From Ornithodoros turicata (Eukaryota > Arthropoda > Arachnida > Ixodida > Argasidae), in contig NC_088203.1 in the NCBI RefSeq assembly GCF_037126465.1, positions 88,288,668 through 88,352,667 on the forward strand: a DNA stretch of 64,000 nucleotides, read 5' to 3'. Both the position numbers and the translations under genes were made by a program. Positions 35,101 through 46,164 of this stretch are shown here, piece by piece. How positions within the stretch are numbered: position 1 is the stretch's first letter; each line of letters begins with the position of its first letter. The notes beneath the pieces were generated by a model, which worked only from the letters and a program-made list of their open reading frames with translations, did not search any database and was not told the DNA's origin.

Positions 35101-37529
35101 TATTAAAGGGACTGTAAAGTGAAATATAACCACCATATTTTAAGACTGTGTGATGATGATGACACACAAATCGTCACCTCTCGTGTCGTCATACTTTACG
35201 TACTAATTAATTCTGAACACTTATAGAAACCGAACGGTGGCGACCTTCTACGCTCGTCGACGACAGACTGGGAGTCGACCGCGGAATGGCGGACACATAT
35301 ATGATATTGAGGTACTAGATAACGTATCTGAGACAGGTTACTAATTACTATTAGACCTGCTTTGAAGAACAACAGAAACTCTGGAGAAGTTCGGTTTAAA
35401 CTGTTGTAACGGTTGTATCGTGTGTATCCCTTTGAGAAACATCTGCGCAATGTGTGCCGTCTGTTGCATTTTCCCCTCTCCTGCATCTCTGTGTCGCGTG
35501 CTCCTCCGCCACAACCCTGGTCCCGGCTAGAGTAGAATGACCAGAAGATGTGAAAGTCGCTTTTTAACGCATTTTGTGAGCAAAACCTCGCATCCAGGCG
35601 ATTTCTACGGATGTCAGGTTTGCGTTCTAGCGTTCCGGGATGCACCAACCACAGGGGTGGCATCCAATGTGTTGCTCCGTAGACGAAAGCGTGCTATGCG
35701 AACGCAATGCATCCTGGACAGGTCCTGGTCGCACGTCACAGCAAACGTCAAGGCACACGTGACCTTAAAGATGGCGGCGTCCGTGATCGGCGGCCAAACC
35801 GTTTGTAAACAATGCGGTTGTTGTTTCTGCGCGACGTTTTGGATGTCTTTGGATAACGGTAATTATTTTTATCCGATAATCTCGCAGTAAAACGCGCAGT
35901 TTTGCACATGAGGCCTCGTACTGTTGACGACTTCCAAAGATGTGATGACGACCGCGCGTTAAGGTCCACTGAGCCGATGCGATGTACTTAAACTAAGGAG
36001 AAATGGGCTACCATGTTGCGGAAGAAGCACCGCGTAGTTTACGCTGGCAGAACACGTTCATCTCTTGGCTTTATGACGACGGAAATATGTTGGTAAGCGG
36101 CAAAACATGTAAAACAAAGTCACATGATATCAAAATGACGTTTTCTATGACGTGCGACCAGGACAAGATGGCAGTTTTGCCAAAAGCACCCGCTTGAGGG
36201 TAGTTACAACAATGGCGGGTTTGACCCCGTGGCACCAACCGTGCAGCTTCGACGACGAAACGCTACGCCTTACAAGATGGCTCGCCTAGTTGCTTGCGTT
36301 TTAAATAGATGGTGCGTGAGCCGCCGCAGGGTTGGCAGGTTGGGAGTCCGCAAGTTTTCCTTGGCGCAGGAACCGGAGAAAAGGTCCCCTCAAAAGTCCG
36401 TCCCATGAAGTTATACTTTATCGCTCGTAATTCGAATCAGTGACTATTAGACCGCGAATTTTCATGTAATTTTTTTTTTTTAAATTGGTGACATGGTCTT
36501 GTACTTGAGCGCTTAAAACACGATTCTGGTCCAAACCTATGGGACTGATTAGAAGAGTTCTGCAGGAATGTAGCAGCGTGGAACTTTCAGCTACCGAGCA
36601 TGGAAAGAGGGAAATGTATTGTAGCGACACAACCTCGGCACCCAGGAACTCGACACCACGGAGATTATCATGATTCATACCTAAAAGCGCAGTTTGAAAT
36701 TTGGAATTTTCGACGCATTATTTTTAAACTGATCTATCGGATCTATCGGATAACTATCTATCGGATCGGACGTATGTCCTCTTCCTAGTTCTGGCAGTTA
36801 GCTCTCTTTCCTGAACCAGGTACTAACGGCCAGATAACCAAGGACACTTCCCTGTCAGGTATATAGGCCACTGCTACAAACAACAACAACAATTTATTCT
36901 GACGATGAAGTGGGGAGGTTTTCCACTCCAGGAGTGGAACGCTACCCCATAGCTAGAGGTCTACTATGAGTGATGACGATGACGACGAGAGATGACGGTG
37001 ATGATAGGTGATGATCGGAGTGGCGATGGCGATCCTGATCGTGATGGTGGGAATGTCCGAGGGTGCTGTCGGGGTCACAATGAGTCCTTTAGACCAGTCG
37101 CCTAAAAAAAACAACTACATGACGTAAGGCCACCCTGGAGTGGGCCGCGGTGTCCGGCCCGAGGATGCACGGCAAGTTGAAGGGGCGGCAGCCAAGGGTG
37201 GCAAGCTGTCATTGCAGTGTACACTTCTCGTTGATATACGTCCGACAGCGGAGGAGTATGTGCTCTACATTGGCAAGTACACCACACTCGTTGCAAATAG
37301 GGCTAGCCTCACAGCCTAGCTGGTAGCGATAGAACGGGGTGAAGGCTGTAGAGGAGGTGGTGTTCCCCTACATGAGTCCTGACCGGCGATGATGGAGTGT
37401 CCCAGCGGGCAGATGGACGTGGCCTCACACTAGGACGGTGCCGGTAGAACTGCCGTGCCAGAGCCGTAGCGCGTGGCAGCAGAGGCACGTCTTCGTCATC
37501 ACACACGGGCCGCCACATCACTCCCCCCC

Positions 37530-38135
37530 TCAGACGCGGAGCGGTGTAGAGCTAGCGGTTGGGGTCCGCGTCGATACATGAAGAGGAGGAAGACGGGCGA
37601 CACGTGGAACAGGGACGACTTGTTCAGAAATCGCAGTAGCAGCAGAATGGTTGGTGCGGGCAAGCGCTGACCGGGCGGGTTCCAGGGGCGGTGTGAGGGA
37701 GGTATGCCGAAGTAATTCAGAGAGGGGCGACAGAACCGCGACCGGTTCGTGAGCGCTGGGCTCGTAGTGTTGTCGCCAAGGAGACTGCGGGGAGGACCAT
37801 CGTGAAGCACGGGGAGACCGGGAGTAAAACTCACTGTGGCCTCCGTGCGTGTCCCCGGTGGAACGTTGGTCCCAGAGCCTCTTGACCGCATGTGGACGAG
37901 CTGCCAGTGTCTTGTATGGAAGCCTGGTGGGAAGGCGAGGCGGGCAGGGTTCTTGGACCGCAAGCGTAGCAGATGCGGGTGGGGCGGTCGACAGTGGCGT
38001 ACCGCGACCGGTACAGGAGCGTGATGCTCGGGAAGGTGCCGCTGGTGGAAGCCCGAGGAGTGCCATCACGAAGCGTGTGGCGACGTGACGTGGAGTGTGG
38101 GACAATTGCGACGTGAGCTGGGTAGATGGGTACAA
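37530..38135 (-). CDS. Gag-like low-complexity frame of the TRIM-like element (copy 1)
   Basis: 201 codons, rich in Ser, Pro, Arg and Ala, with no zinc knuckle, protease or other motif. The identical protein is encoded in the second period at 38496-39101. Another overlapping frame of similar length exists, so coding status is unproven. If it is real, it would be a remnant structural protein of the parent LTR element. The terminal part (RSASEGG region, different frame) is shared with the LTR element at the left end of the window. Confidence 0.3.
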   Translation of the reverse strand: MYPSTQLTSQLSHTPRHVATRFVMALLGLPPAAPSRASRSCTGRGTPLSTAPPASATLAVQEPCPPRLPTRLPYKTLAARPHAVKRLWDQRSTGDTHGGHSEFYSRSPRASRWSSPQSPWRQHYEPSAHEPVAVLSPLSELLRHTSLTPPLEPARSALARTNHSAATAISEQVVPVPRVARLPPLHVSTRTPTASSTPLRV

Positions 38136-38495
38136 CCACGGTGTTTCGCGGCCGGGCGTTGCGATGAGTGGAGCCGCGGTGAATTGACGTCGTCGCCTAG
38201 CGGTTCCTCGGTAGAACGTTGCACCGTACCTTCGGAGGTGGGCTTGCAGTAATTTGGGATGGTGCTTGGCCGAATTACGCCGAACATGGTGTTCATAGTT
38301 CGGGTCACCAAATGTAGAGGAGGTGGTGTTCCCCTACATGAGTCCTGACCGGCGATGATGGAATGTCCCAGCGGGCAGATGGACGTGACCTCACACTAGG
38401 ACGGTGCCGGTAGAACTGCCGTGCCAGAGCCGTAGCGCGTGGCAGCAGAGGCACGTCTTCGTCATCACACACGGGCCGCCACATCACTCCCCCCC

Positions 38496-39101
38496 TCAGA
38501 CGCGGAGCGGTGTAGAGCTAGCGGTTGGGGTCCGCGTCGATACATGAAGAGGAGGAAGACGGGCGACACGTGGAACAGGGACTACTTGTTCAGAAATCGC
38601 AGTAGCAGCAGAATGGTTGGTGCGGGCAAGCGCTGACCGGGCGGGTTCCAGGGGCGGTGTGAGGGAGGTATGCCGAAGTAATTCAGAGAGGGGCGACAGA
38701 ACCGCGACCGGTTCGTGAGCGCTGGGCTCGTAGTGTTGTCGCCAAGGAGACTGCGGGGAGGACCACCGTGAAGCACGGGGAGACCGGGAGTAAAACTCAC
38801 TGTGGCCTCCGTGCGTGTCCCCGGTGGAACGTTGGTCCCAGAGCCTCTTGACCGCATGTGGACGAGCTGCCAGTGTCTTGTATGGAAGCCTGGTGGGAAG
38901 GCGAGGCGGGCAGGGTTCTTGGACCGCAAGCGTAGCAGATGCGGGTGGGGCGGTCGACAGTGGCGTACCGCGACCGGTACAGGAGCGTGATGCTCGGGAA
39001 GGTGCCGCTGGTGGAAGCCCGAGGAGTGCCATCACGAAGCGTGTGGCGACGTGACGTGGAGTGTGGGACAATTGCGACGTGAGCTGGGTAGATGGGTACA
39101 A
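38496..39101 (-). CDS. Gag-like low-complexity frame of the TRIM-like element (copy 2)
   Basis: Same 201-codon frame as in the first period, with no amino-acid difference noticed. Preservation of the open frame in both periods reflects recent duplication and is not by itself evidence of selection. Confidence 0.3.
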   Translation of the reverse strand: MYPSTQLTSQLSHTPRHVATRFVMALLGLPPAAPSRASRSCTGRGTPLSTAPPASATLAVQEPCPPRLPTRLPYKTLAARPHAVKRLWDQRSTGDTHGGHSEFYSRSPRASRWSSPQSPWRQHYEPSAHEPVAVLSPLSELLRHTSLTPPLEPARSALARTNHSAATAISEQVVPVPRVARLPPLHVSTRTPTASSTPLRV

Positions 39102-40603
39102 CCACGGTGTTTCGCGGCCGGGCGTTGCGATGAGTGGAGCCGCGGTGAATTGACGTCGTCGCCTAGCGGTTCCTCGGTAGAACGTTGCACCGTACCTTCG
39201 GAGGTGGGCTTGCAGTAATTTGGGATGGTGCTTGGCCGAATTACGCCGAACATGGTGTTCATAGTTCGGGTCACCAAATGTAGAGGAGGTGGTGTTCCCC
39301 TACATGAGTCCTGACCGGCGATGATGGAATGTCCCAGCGGGCAGATGGACGTGGCCTCACACTAGGACGGTGCCGGTAGAACTGCCGTGCCAGAGCCGTA
39401 GCGCGTGGCAGCAGAGGCACGTCTTCGTCATCACACACGGGCCGCCACAAGGCCACGTTCAGACGTAACCTGTGGATTAGCGACTTCGGGTGACGAGGAG
39501 GCTTTGCAGGTAGACGGTATGACAGCGTTGGGTCTACACTTCGCATAGAGGACCTGACATTGCCACAAAGAGCATCTTGAGTCATCCTGAAAGTCATGGG
39601 TCAGCTTTGACGTGCGCCATCCCAAACCCATGAGCAAGCCATATTATCGACGGCAGAATACACATCTTTTTCCTGTATTTGTATGAATAGTCTTGCTAAT
39701 TCTAATATAAACGAACTGCCATTTTAAGGAGTATGACACGCATAGGATTGACGTGGGGACGGAATGATTCCCGAGCAGTGTGGCCATAGTACGTAGACGT
39801 GATATTCTGTGTATTGGGTGCTGTGCTTTCATAGCGAGTACAATGCAATATCTTCATCGATATGATACCTCATATATATATATATATATCTTTTTTATGA
39901 TATCATATTCACAGATTTCTTCATAGATATGCAATATCTTTAAAGATTTCAGTTCATAGTTGCATGAGCTCAGGAGCGTTTAATGTACAATTATTCGTAC
40001 TTTAGTGAATGCACACGGTACGCTGTTTTAAAAACTGTGTTGCCAAGAAGCACAAACCAATAAGAGAGCAGGAACGAAGCAATCTTTGTGGGGTGACCTT
40101 TTGAGGGGACCTTTTCTCTTCCACTCGAAAATTTGACAACTGATTGCTGAAAAGAATGCTCAATGTACACCAGGCGAGTATGTACCTGAAGTGTCCAGGT
40201 TACAAGCTTTCAGAAAAGTACAGAGTTTCTACAAGTTCCCATTCACTTTACAGTCCCCTTAAAGGAGCATTAAAGTGGTATCTAACATGGCCAAAAACTG
40301 CTGTCATCTTGTAAAGCAGTACGTGAAAAGCATTTCCACAAAATATTTCCGTCCAAAGTTCTTTCACCATGGTGCACTTAATTTGGAAAATCGCTGCCGC
40401 GGTGACAGGCCGGAGCGCTCCAACTGCAGACCACACCCACTCTACTGTAACATTGGTGGTTGAGAGCCCCTCATTCGTTCGTAGGAAAAACCGTCTCCTA
40501 CGAACATTGGAAGCTGTTTCTTGTTGACTTCTATTCTTTATATGATTTATATAGCGTTTTCAAAAAACAAAAAAAACAAAGCATATATGCAGCCTGAGAA
40601 AAT

Positions 40604-40800
40604 AAGACAATAATAATAATAATAATTTTTATTAGTGCCCAAGAACGGCCGCTAAGGCCATGGTGTTGGCGCACACAATACACATAACTCACAGTGGATA
40701 CAATACAGACATAAACGCACAAATAATTATGTACAGACATATATATATAATACATAGACATATATATTATTACGGATTACGATCACAAGAGTAATATATC
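40604..40800 (-). repeat. LINE 3' end with (ATT)n tail
   Basis: An (ATA)n tract, tttttattagtgcccaagaa, then cggccgctaaggccatgg. Read on minus it is a short LINE 3' UTR ending in an (ATT)n tail. No coding part is attached. Confidence 0.5.
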
Positions 40801-41043
40801 CGTGGCTCCTGTGCAATCTCAGAATTCACAGTAGCAGAAAGCAAGCGATGGCGGCGGTATTGTGGCGCCACCTGTTAGCCACTGAACCAACTGCGCGGTG
40901 AAAACGGTCGGACATGCTGCACACTGTCGAGAAGCACGGAATTTTCGCTGTACAAGCGCAGTTAATTTCAGGCTGCACCACTCGTTCTTCCCGTGGTGTC
41001 TGCGGTCTCAAAAAATCGTAGTTGTGTCGTGGACAGCCTTCAA

Positions 41044-41190
41044 ACCACGGAGGAGAAGTAAGGAGACCGAACTCTGCCGCGCCGCCGTTGAAAAAGTGTG
41101 GTCCCGATTCCTCGAGTCTAATTGTGGCCGCGGCGCGGCGCTCGCGCTCCGTCAGGTACTTGCTCCTCTGAAATGACGCGCTTGTAATGC
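41044..41190 (+). repeat. CG-rich repeat, copy 1 of inverted pair
   Basis: The sequence cacggaggagaagtaaggag with accgaactc, cccgattcctcgagtcta and gccgcggcgcggcgctcgcg is repeated in the opposite orientation at 42520-42650. The two copies are about 80 percent alike by eye. Confidence 0.65.
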
Positions 41191-42519
41191 GCTGTGTCAG
41201 ACTTACTAGTGCGTCCAGTGCAAGCAGGAAAAAATATTTTGATAAAGAAACACGATTGTCGTGTATCAATGAACGATCTCTCTTTGCATTTTTCGCCAGG
41301 AGTTGTTGTTGGTGCAACGCGGGAGGCTTTCATTTTACAATGTGGGGAAGCCGCCGTCAAGGGGGATCCGCGTTTGCTCGAGGCTTGAATGTCTAAATAA
41401 GCGTAGTGCTCTCGCAGTTAAGAAGCTGTTAAGAATCGCGGAAGTATGTTTTGTTTTATTTGACATCAAAAGACACCCGAAGGAGCACAAAGGTTGTTGT
41501 TTGACATCGTACAGGATGGTAAGTTGCACCACTGCGAGATCTACATTGTCAATGGTGTGCACTGATTATTATTACTTCCCACGAACATCTCGCAGGGAAC
41601 ATCTCTGAGGAAATGATGTAATTGAGCACATTTGGATTCCAGCTGTTGCACGACAGCGTCGTAGCGCGCGTTTCTACCACACGCTTCGCGTGCACAACGC
41701 TTTGGGAAGCCGGAGCTTTTTGTCGTAATTGTGAAGCATCCGCTAGGGTACAGAGGATAGGGTTACATTTCACATGACACCATACACAAATTTAATACCA
41801 AGGTGCCAGAACGCACTTTCATTCACAGGTTTGCAAACGCGGTAGAGGACTGTGTACACGTACTGAGTCCGTACAGTTTAAGGAAGAGATTCCCCAAGAC
41901 GATTTTCATCTTGGTGTCCGGTTGGGGTGTGAAGCCCATATCTACTGGATTTGGGGCTTTTTTAGCTTGGGTAGAATACCTGGTGTAAACGTTTTGAGCA
42001 GCATGCTTGTGCTGAAGTAAATTGAAACTCCTAGGCATGGAACTGAACATCAAACTCAGTGTTATCCAAGATGTCAGTGTTGGACAACAAACATTAGACT
42101 TTCTCTTCTGTTCCCAAAACGTAGCATAGCGTGTCACTAAACGTCGCCATACACAAATTTTTCTTAATTGCTTTACACTTACGCAGATAAAACTTTCCCA
42201 GTCCCAGCTTATGCGGCGACACCACATATAAATTCTACATATTCCGAAAAGATCGCGTCCGGAAACTTTAGAGATCTTCAAACATATCATTCTCTCCACG
42301 CCATTTAAATGCGTCTTTTCAGCACAGCCTTTGCTTCTTTTGGAGTAGGTCCCACCTATGACACGAAAATGAGGCAACAGAAATTGCAAAACAAGATTGG
42401 AGCTGACCAGAAAACATTAACTCATTGTTGGAGAAAGCGTTGTTAATTTTTATAACACAAACACTCGTTTTTAACGCTTCTTAGTAGAGTATTCGAGGAC
42501 AAACAGCGCATTGCCTTGC

Positions 42520-42650
42520 AGGAGATTTCGCGGAGCTAGTACCGGAGGGAACGCGAGCGCCGCGCCGCGGCCAACAATAGACTCGAGGAATCGGGACGTC
42601 ATTCTCCAGCCGAGTTCGGTCTCCTTACTTCTCCTCCGTGCTTCAAACTC
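42520..42650 (-). repeat. CG-rich repeat, copy 2 of inverted pair
   Basis: Reverse-oriented partner of 41044-41190. Together they could fold the intervening 1.3 kb into a loop. Confidence 0.65.
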
Positions 42651-42994
42651 TCCATTTCGGACATCACGTAGCCGGAGAACGCATGGCGTCTCCGAAGCGG
42701 TAGCAGACGCTCCGGCCTGCGCGATGTTGCTCACCTCGATCATGTGATCCCAGGTCCAATGAGGAGCGTCCTCACCACTTACGTCACATAGTGACGCGCG
42801 TGGTGGCGCTCATCACGTGCCTATCGTGAAGGCGAAGGAGGGTGTTTCGCGCACGGTAGGTTCGGGGAGCTATTGCAGGCGTCCCAATTTCGTTACTGTT
42901 GCACTAATTGTGGGAAAACCGTTTTCGGCCGCCTAACATTCCATACTGACCAAGAACATAAACAAAGTTGTGGGCCTCTAGACTGCTCCTTTAA

Positions 42995-45050
42995 GTGATG
43001 AAAACGTGCGTCCTACGACGGAATACGGGATATGGGCCGTATCGTTAGCATCATATGCACGTCAACCTACCCGGAACACATACAAGCTCAACGCGAGTAG
43101 AGTATACAGAAGCAAGCCACACCCAAACCTGTCCGGGGGGTATTTTCAATGGAGAAAAACAACGACAAAGGGCAGGAAGGAAGCGTGCAACATCACTACT
43201 TAAGTAAACCCGTTTCTTGAAGCTGCGATGGAGAACGTCCCAAAAGAAAGTAGCATCCCTACATGACACTGAAGCGAGTTTAATGGCTTCTTCGTCCAGA
43301 AAATACGACGGTTTAAATTGGTCTATAGCACCTAGAATCATATGTTGCGGAACCACACATGGAACGGTAACGTTCCAATGGGTAGGCAGTACAAGGACGT
43401 GTCCATTTTCCATCTCATGGTTATAGGTCAAATCGCCAGCACCGCACCACCAACTGGGTGGGGTTCAAACATCATACGGTACACTGAAGGCAGAAATAGC
43501 ATATCTATATATGAATGGATTATGAGATGATCGCTTCAGATTTTGTTGGTGCTTTTTTAATATGAATTTTCCGTAAAATCGTAGCCCGAGGAAATCTGAT
43601 CGAGTCTATACGGCTTCTTTGAACCCCGAGATAAGCAACAGCGTGTCGTAAACTCTTGACAGGATCAGCTAATCTCGAAAAATGGCGGAATTGGACTAGG
43701 CTACAAAAAAGGGTACAGCTGTTCGCTCACAAAGCACACACTGCAGACCATCTGACGAACAAAAGGGCGCAACAATCCCGATCCACCCAATTTCACTGGT
43801 GAGAGGCAGAGTCCTGCGTGGGTCAGAATTTTGGACCCGCATACCGAACCGTACCCGCGAGTGCAATAACCGGAACCCGCGTTAGATTCCAAAATGAAAC
43901 CCACAACTGCCCGCGACCCCTACATTATTTTTTTCTCCAAAATCGCAGCTATATATGGGCAATGTTGGTCCAGTACTGCTCCAGTATTGAGCCAGTATAC
44001 CCGATATCTGGCCAATATTGGGCCAAGATACTGTGCTACTTGTGCCGTGCTGGTGTCAAATATGACACCAGCGTCGACCCACGCAATATTGCAAATCGAG
44101 ATCCGAATCTGTAGGAAAGTGTGGGTTACACGCTACTACCTGCGGGCCGTGCGGGATTCGAGCAGGAAAGGGCTGCCGCAGGCACATCAGCTCGTAGTAC
44201 GTAGGCTGTCAAAGAAAGGCGCATATGCTCCTGTTTGCACTCGATTAATGTGTATTTTTACGACAGTACGTGCAGTAGCTAATGCGGGAAGTAAAGAATG
44301 TACATATTTGCTACATGCGCACGGTCGCATGTGGAAAGACACCACGTGGTGTTTTAGCGGCATTAAGAAGCGTCCCTAAACGCCCCGAGACTCGCGCACA
44401 ATTAAGCTCAATACCCAAATATCTAGGGGCTTTGCTAGACCGCCGGGTTTGTTAGGAAGTTGGGTGCAGAATTCCACCTCATTAGCCACGATCCGCAGCA
44501 TCTTACGCGAGCTAATGCGGTTGCCGCTAGCATCGCAAAGCCTTCGCACGTGGTATAGCCTAGTGCACAATGTATGCTATAAAGTGCTCTGGCTGCATAA
44601 CTTGTTCAGGCAAAGACTTTAATTTGAAATGTGTGCCTTCGGAAACTGTGAGTATGCGGATCTCCCAGGGCTGAGCGACGGAGTGGTTCATTGTAAAATG
44701 CGAAAAGAAGAGGTGAAAGTGGGCACTCGTCGTCGCACCGAATAGTTTATGAACATATAGGCCACGGGAAGCAGCACTGCTTTTGCAACCGCGTGTTGAC
44801 ACTCCGGTATCACATTTGAAGCCCATCTAAACGCGACGCGTCATTTCGTTTACGCGACGCTGAAGCTTGAAAAGGAAAGCATTACTCACTTCATCGAAAT
44901 CGTCCTCGAGACCCAGCTGAGTCAACGCCGCTGACAGCTCGAAGGGACAGCAATTCTGCGGCGGTGATTCTACCACGTGCGCATTTGTAAACATCGTGCG
45001 GGCTTTAATAGCGTCCCAAGAACATGTGGTATTAGCTCCTGAGAGAGGAA
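42995..45050. other. No recognised gene; one uncharacterised minus-strand frame
   Basis: A minus frame (43461-43051) encodes NGHVLVLPTHWNVTVPC and later KLASVSCRDATFFWDVLHR. Its two cysteines lie about 33 residues apart and it has a plausible acceptor near 43462, but no recognised family, so it is left unassigned. A stretch at 43960-44040 repeats ccagtattg and ccaatattgg-type palindromic words. Confidence 0.4.
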
Positions 45051-45200
45051 CAACTTTATTTTAGATGATGAATGGGGAGTTTCATCGCCAGGGGCGATAC
45101 TCTACCCCATTGGTGCTGGGGATGTGGGGAATGAAATAATGAGCCCCTTCACAATAAGGATCGAAGTCCTGTGGTGGCCAAAAAGGTCGAAAAAGCTTTG
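45051..45200 (-). repeat. LINE 3' tail fragment
   Basis: The sequence aacaactttattttagatga, then atggggagtttcatcgccag and gggcgatactctacccc. On minus this is the 3' end of the LINE family also seen inverted at 33828-33945. Confidence 0.6.
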
Positions 45201-45247
45201 AGGGCAGGGCGTTGGTGGGCTGGATTTGGCCAGGGACCAAGCAATTT

Positions 45248-45248
<1 letters not shown>

Positions 45249-45280
<32 letters not shown>
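45249..45280. repeat. (GA)n microsatellite
   Basis: Continuous GA dinucleotide tract. Confidence 0.9.
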
Positions 45281-45285
<5 letters not shown>

Positions 45286-45494
45286 AGGGAGGGGAGTCCA
45301 GCTGATTAAGAGACCCGGAGAATGCAGTTCGGAACGGTTTCCCGAGAGAGAATAGCTAGAGTCCTTGCGACTATTTTATAAACTGGATTCACCAGTCTTA
45401 CGAGGCGATCTCTGCATCTTGTTTCGTAGGAAGACGCATGCATTTGTAAACGATTGGGATAGTACGATATTGCAATAGAATGTACTATTAACTA

Positions 45495-45680
45495 CTCAAG
45501 TCAAGAGCAGCGCTAGTGAGTCTTTAAAGGATTTGTAAACTTTGGGCGTCGACCGATCAGGACCGGGAGGTTTCCAGGACAGGAGTGTGGCGATGGCTGC
45601 CACCACGTCATCAAGTGCAATGGGGTCACTCAACGCATCCACTACACCTTGAGGGACTTGCGGCAATAAAGCAAGCTATC
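45495..45680 (-). pseudogene. LINE reverse transcriptase N-terminal fragment (L1/Tx1-like)
   Basis: On minus the sequence encodes DPIALDDVVAAIATLL, WKPPGPDRSTPKVYKSF and KDSLALLL. This matches the conserved block just before the RT palm (the KxPGPDGxxxEFYK type) of L1/Tx1-like LINEs. The expected Gly after Asp is replaced by Arg. No catalytic YxDD is found nearby, so it is a fragment. It lies in the same orientation as the endonuclease piece at 46165-46500 and may derive from the same insertion. Confidence 0.6.
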
Positions 45681-45969
45681 AAGGCGCTGTATTGGTACTT
45701 GCTGCACGGGTTTGCGACAACCGGATATTCGGGAAAAGTAGAATGCAGGAGGAGAGGAAGAATGAGGAAGCAATCTGGTATGCAGCTAAGACCCCTGCTG
45801 AAGAGGCCATACTTCACACAGTTGCAAACTCGAATAAATAAAATCTCATCCTGTACAGCATGACGGATTTGAGCTGCTACTTAGCATCCTGTGGGCCGTT
45901 CATTATGGACAATTATCCGATCACGCTCTCTCGCATTCGATGTGCTACGAAACATCAGTACGCCACCAC

Positions 45970-45995
45970 AATAATAATAATAATAATAATAATCA
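45970..45995. repeat. (AAT)n microsatellite
   Basis: Trinucleotide tract, possibly a relic of a LINE tail. Confidence 0.85.
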
Positions 45996-46164
45996 GCTCG
46001 TGTTTCTGCGGCACTGCGCCACTATATTTCGATGCATCAAATCATGGATGTCTTCTTTCAGCCGCTGAATATGCTTAATACAGTCAGAAAAGGTCACTGG
46101 AGTTTCAGTAGGCACTTCCTCGGTCAGTCAAACAGGAGACCTCCTCTTCAGCTCCGGAACGGGA

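Larger units (their letters stand above)
37347..39449 (-). mobile_element. Tandem array of a miniature LTR retrotransposon (TRIM-like), LTR-int-LTR-int-LTR
   Basis: The period is exactly 966 bp. LTRs of 171 bp lie at 37347-37517, 38313-38483 and 39279-39449, each TG...CA, with two 795-bp internal regions. The orientation is minus. After the 5' LTR (read on minus) comes tttggtgacccgaac, a primer-binding-site-like sequence. Before the 3' LTR comes gaggggggg with agtga, a polypurine tract. The flanks 37343-37346 and 39450-39453 are both aggc, a 4-bp target duplication. The internal region has a 201-codon Pro/Ser/Arg-rich frame, possibly gag-derived, and no pol. Periods differ by only a few substitutions. 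Confidence 0.88.
36884..39600 (-). pseudogene. LINE C-terminal zinc-finger region and 3' tail, split by LTR array
   Basis: On the minus strand the right-hand part (39600-39450) encodes DPTLSYRLPAKPPRHPKS and LIHRLRLNVA. After the inserted array the left-hand part (37346-37200) continues FYRYQLG and SPICNECGVLANVEHILLRC. This is the C-terminal CCHC-type finger typical of insect and tick LINE polyproteins. The 3' UTR then runs to a (TTG)n tail whose complement is the CAA tract near 36880-36893. The same 3' UTR recurs at 47955-48250. Frames upstream are broken and no RT is present, so the copy is 5'-truncated. Confidence 0.7.
35107..40258. mobile_element. TTAA-flanked TIR element (piggyBac-like type), 5.15 kb
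   Basis: The left terminus agggactgtaaagtgaa (35107-35123) and the right terminus ttcactttacagtcccc (40242-40258) are inverted repeats of 16/17 matches. Both flanks are TTAA (35103-35106 and 40259-40262), the target choice of piggyBac-like and some Kolobok elements. No transposase is recognised. A frame at 35611 opens MSGLRSSVPGCTNHRGG, faintly like a THAP zinc-finger start, but it ends quickly. A LINE and a tandem LTR array are nested inside. Several aagatggcg-type motifs lie at 35768, 36164 and 36272. Confidence 0.6.
40263..42990. mobile_element. Second TTAA-flanked unit abutting the first
   Basis: It begins aggagcattaaag right after the TTAA at 40259-40262 and ends gactgctcct before TTAA at 42991-42994. 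The terminal match is only about 7 bp (AGGAGCA), so the call is weaker than for the left neighbour. Internally it holds two inverted copies of a CG-rich repeat and a LINE tail. No transposase is recognised. Confidence 0.4.

Noticed and set aside
35611..35680. THAP-like start in the TTAA element (VPGCTNH)
   Set aside because: It stops after about 22 codons and lacks the downstream C-x2-H pair, so too little to call a domain.
37836..39054. Plus-strand frames within the LTR array
   Set aside because: They are antisense to the element orientation set by the primer-binding site and polypurine tract.
37347..39449. CRISPR-like or satellite array
   Set aside because: The repeat period is explained by LTRs plus internal region with retroelement signals. 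There are no short spacers.
36374..40125. 18-bp inverted repeat (gaaaaggtcccctcaaaa) as a further TIR element
   Set aside because: No matching target duplication, and one arm is embedded in unrelated sequence. Kept only as an unexplained match.
41823..42389. 188-codon minus-strand frame inside the second TTAA unit
   Set aside because: No transposase or other motif recognised. It lies in a repeat-rich unit and may be fortuitous. A profile search would be decisive.
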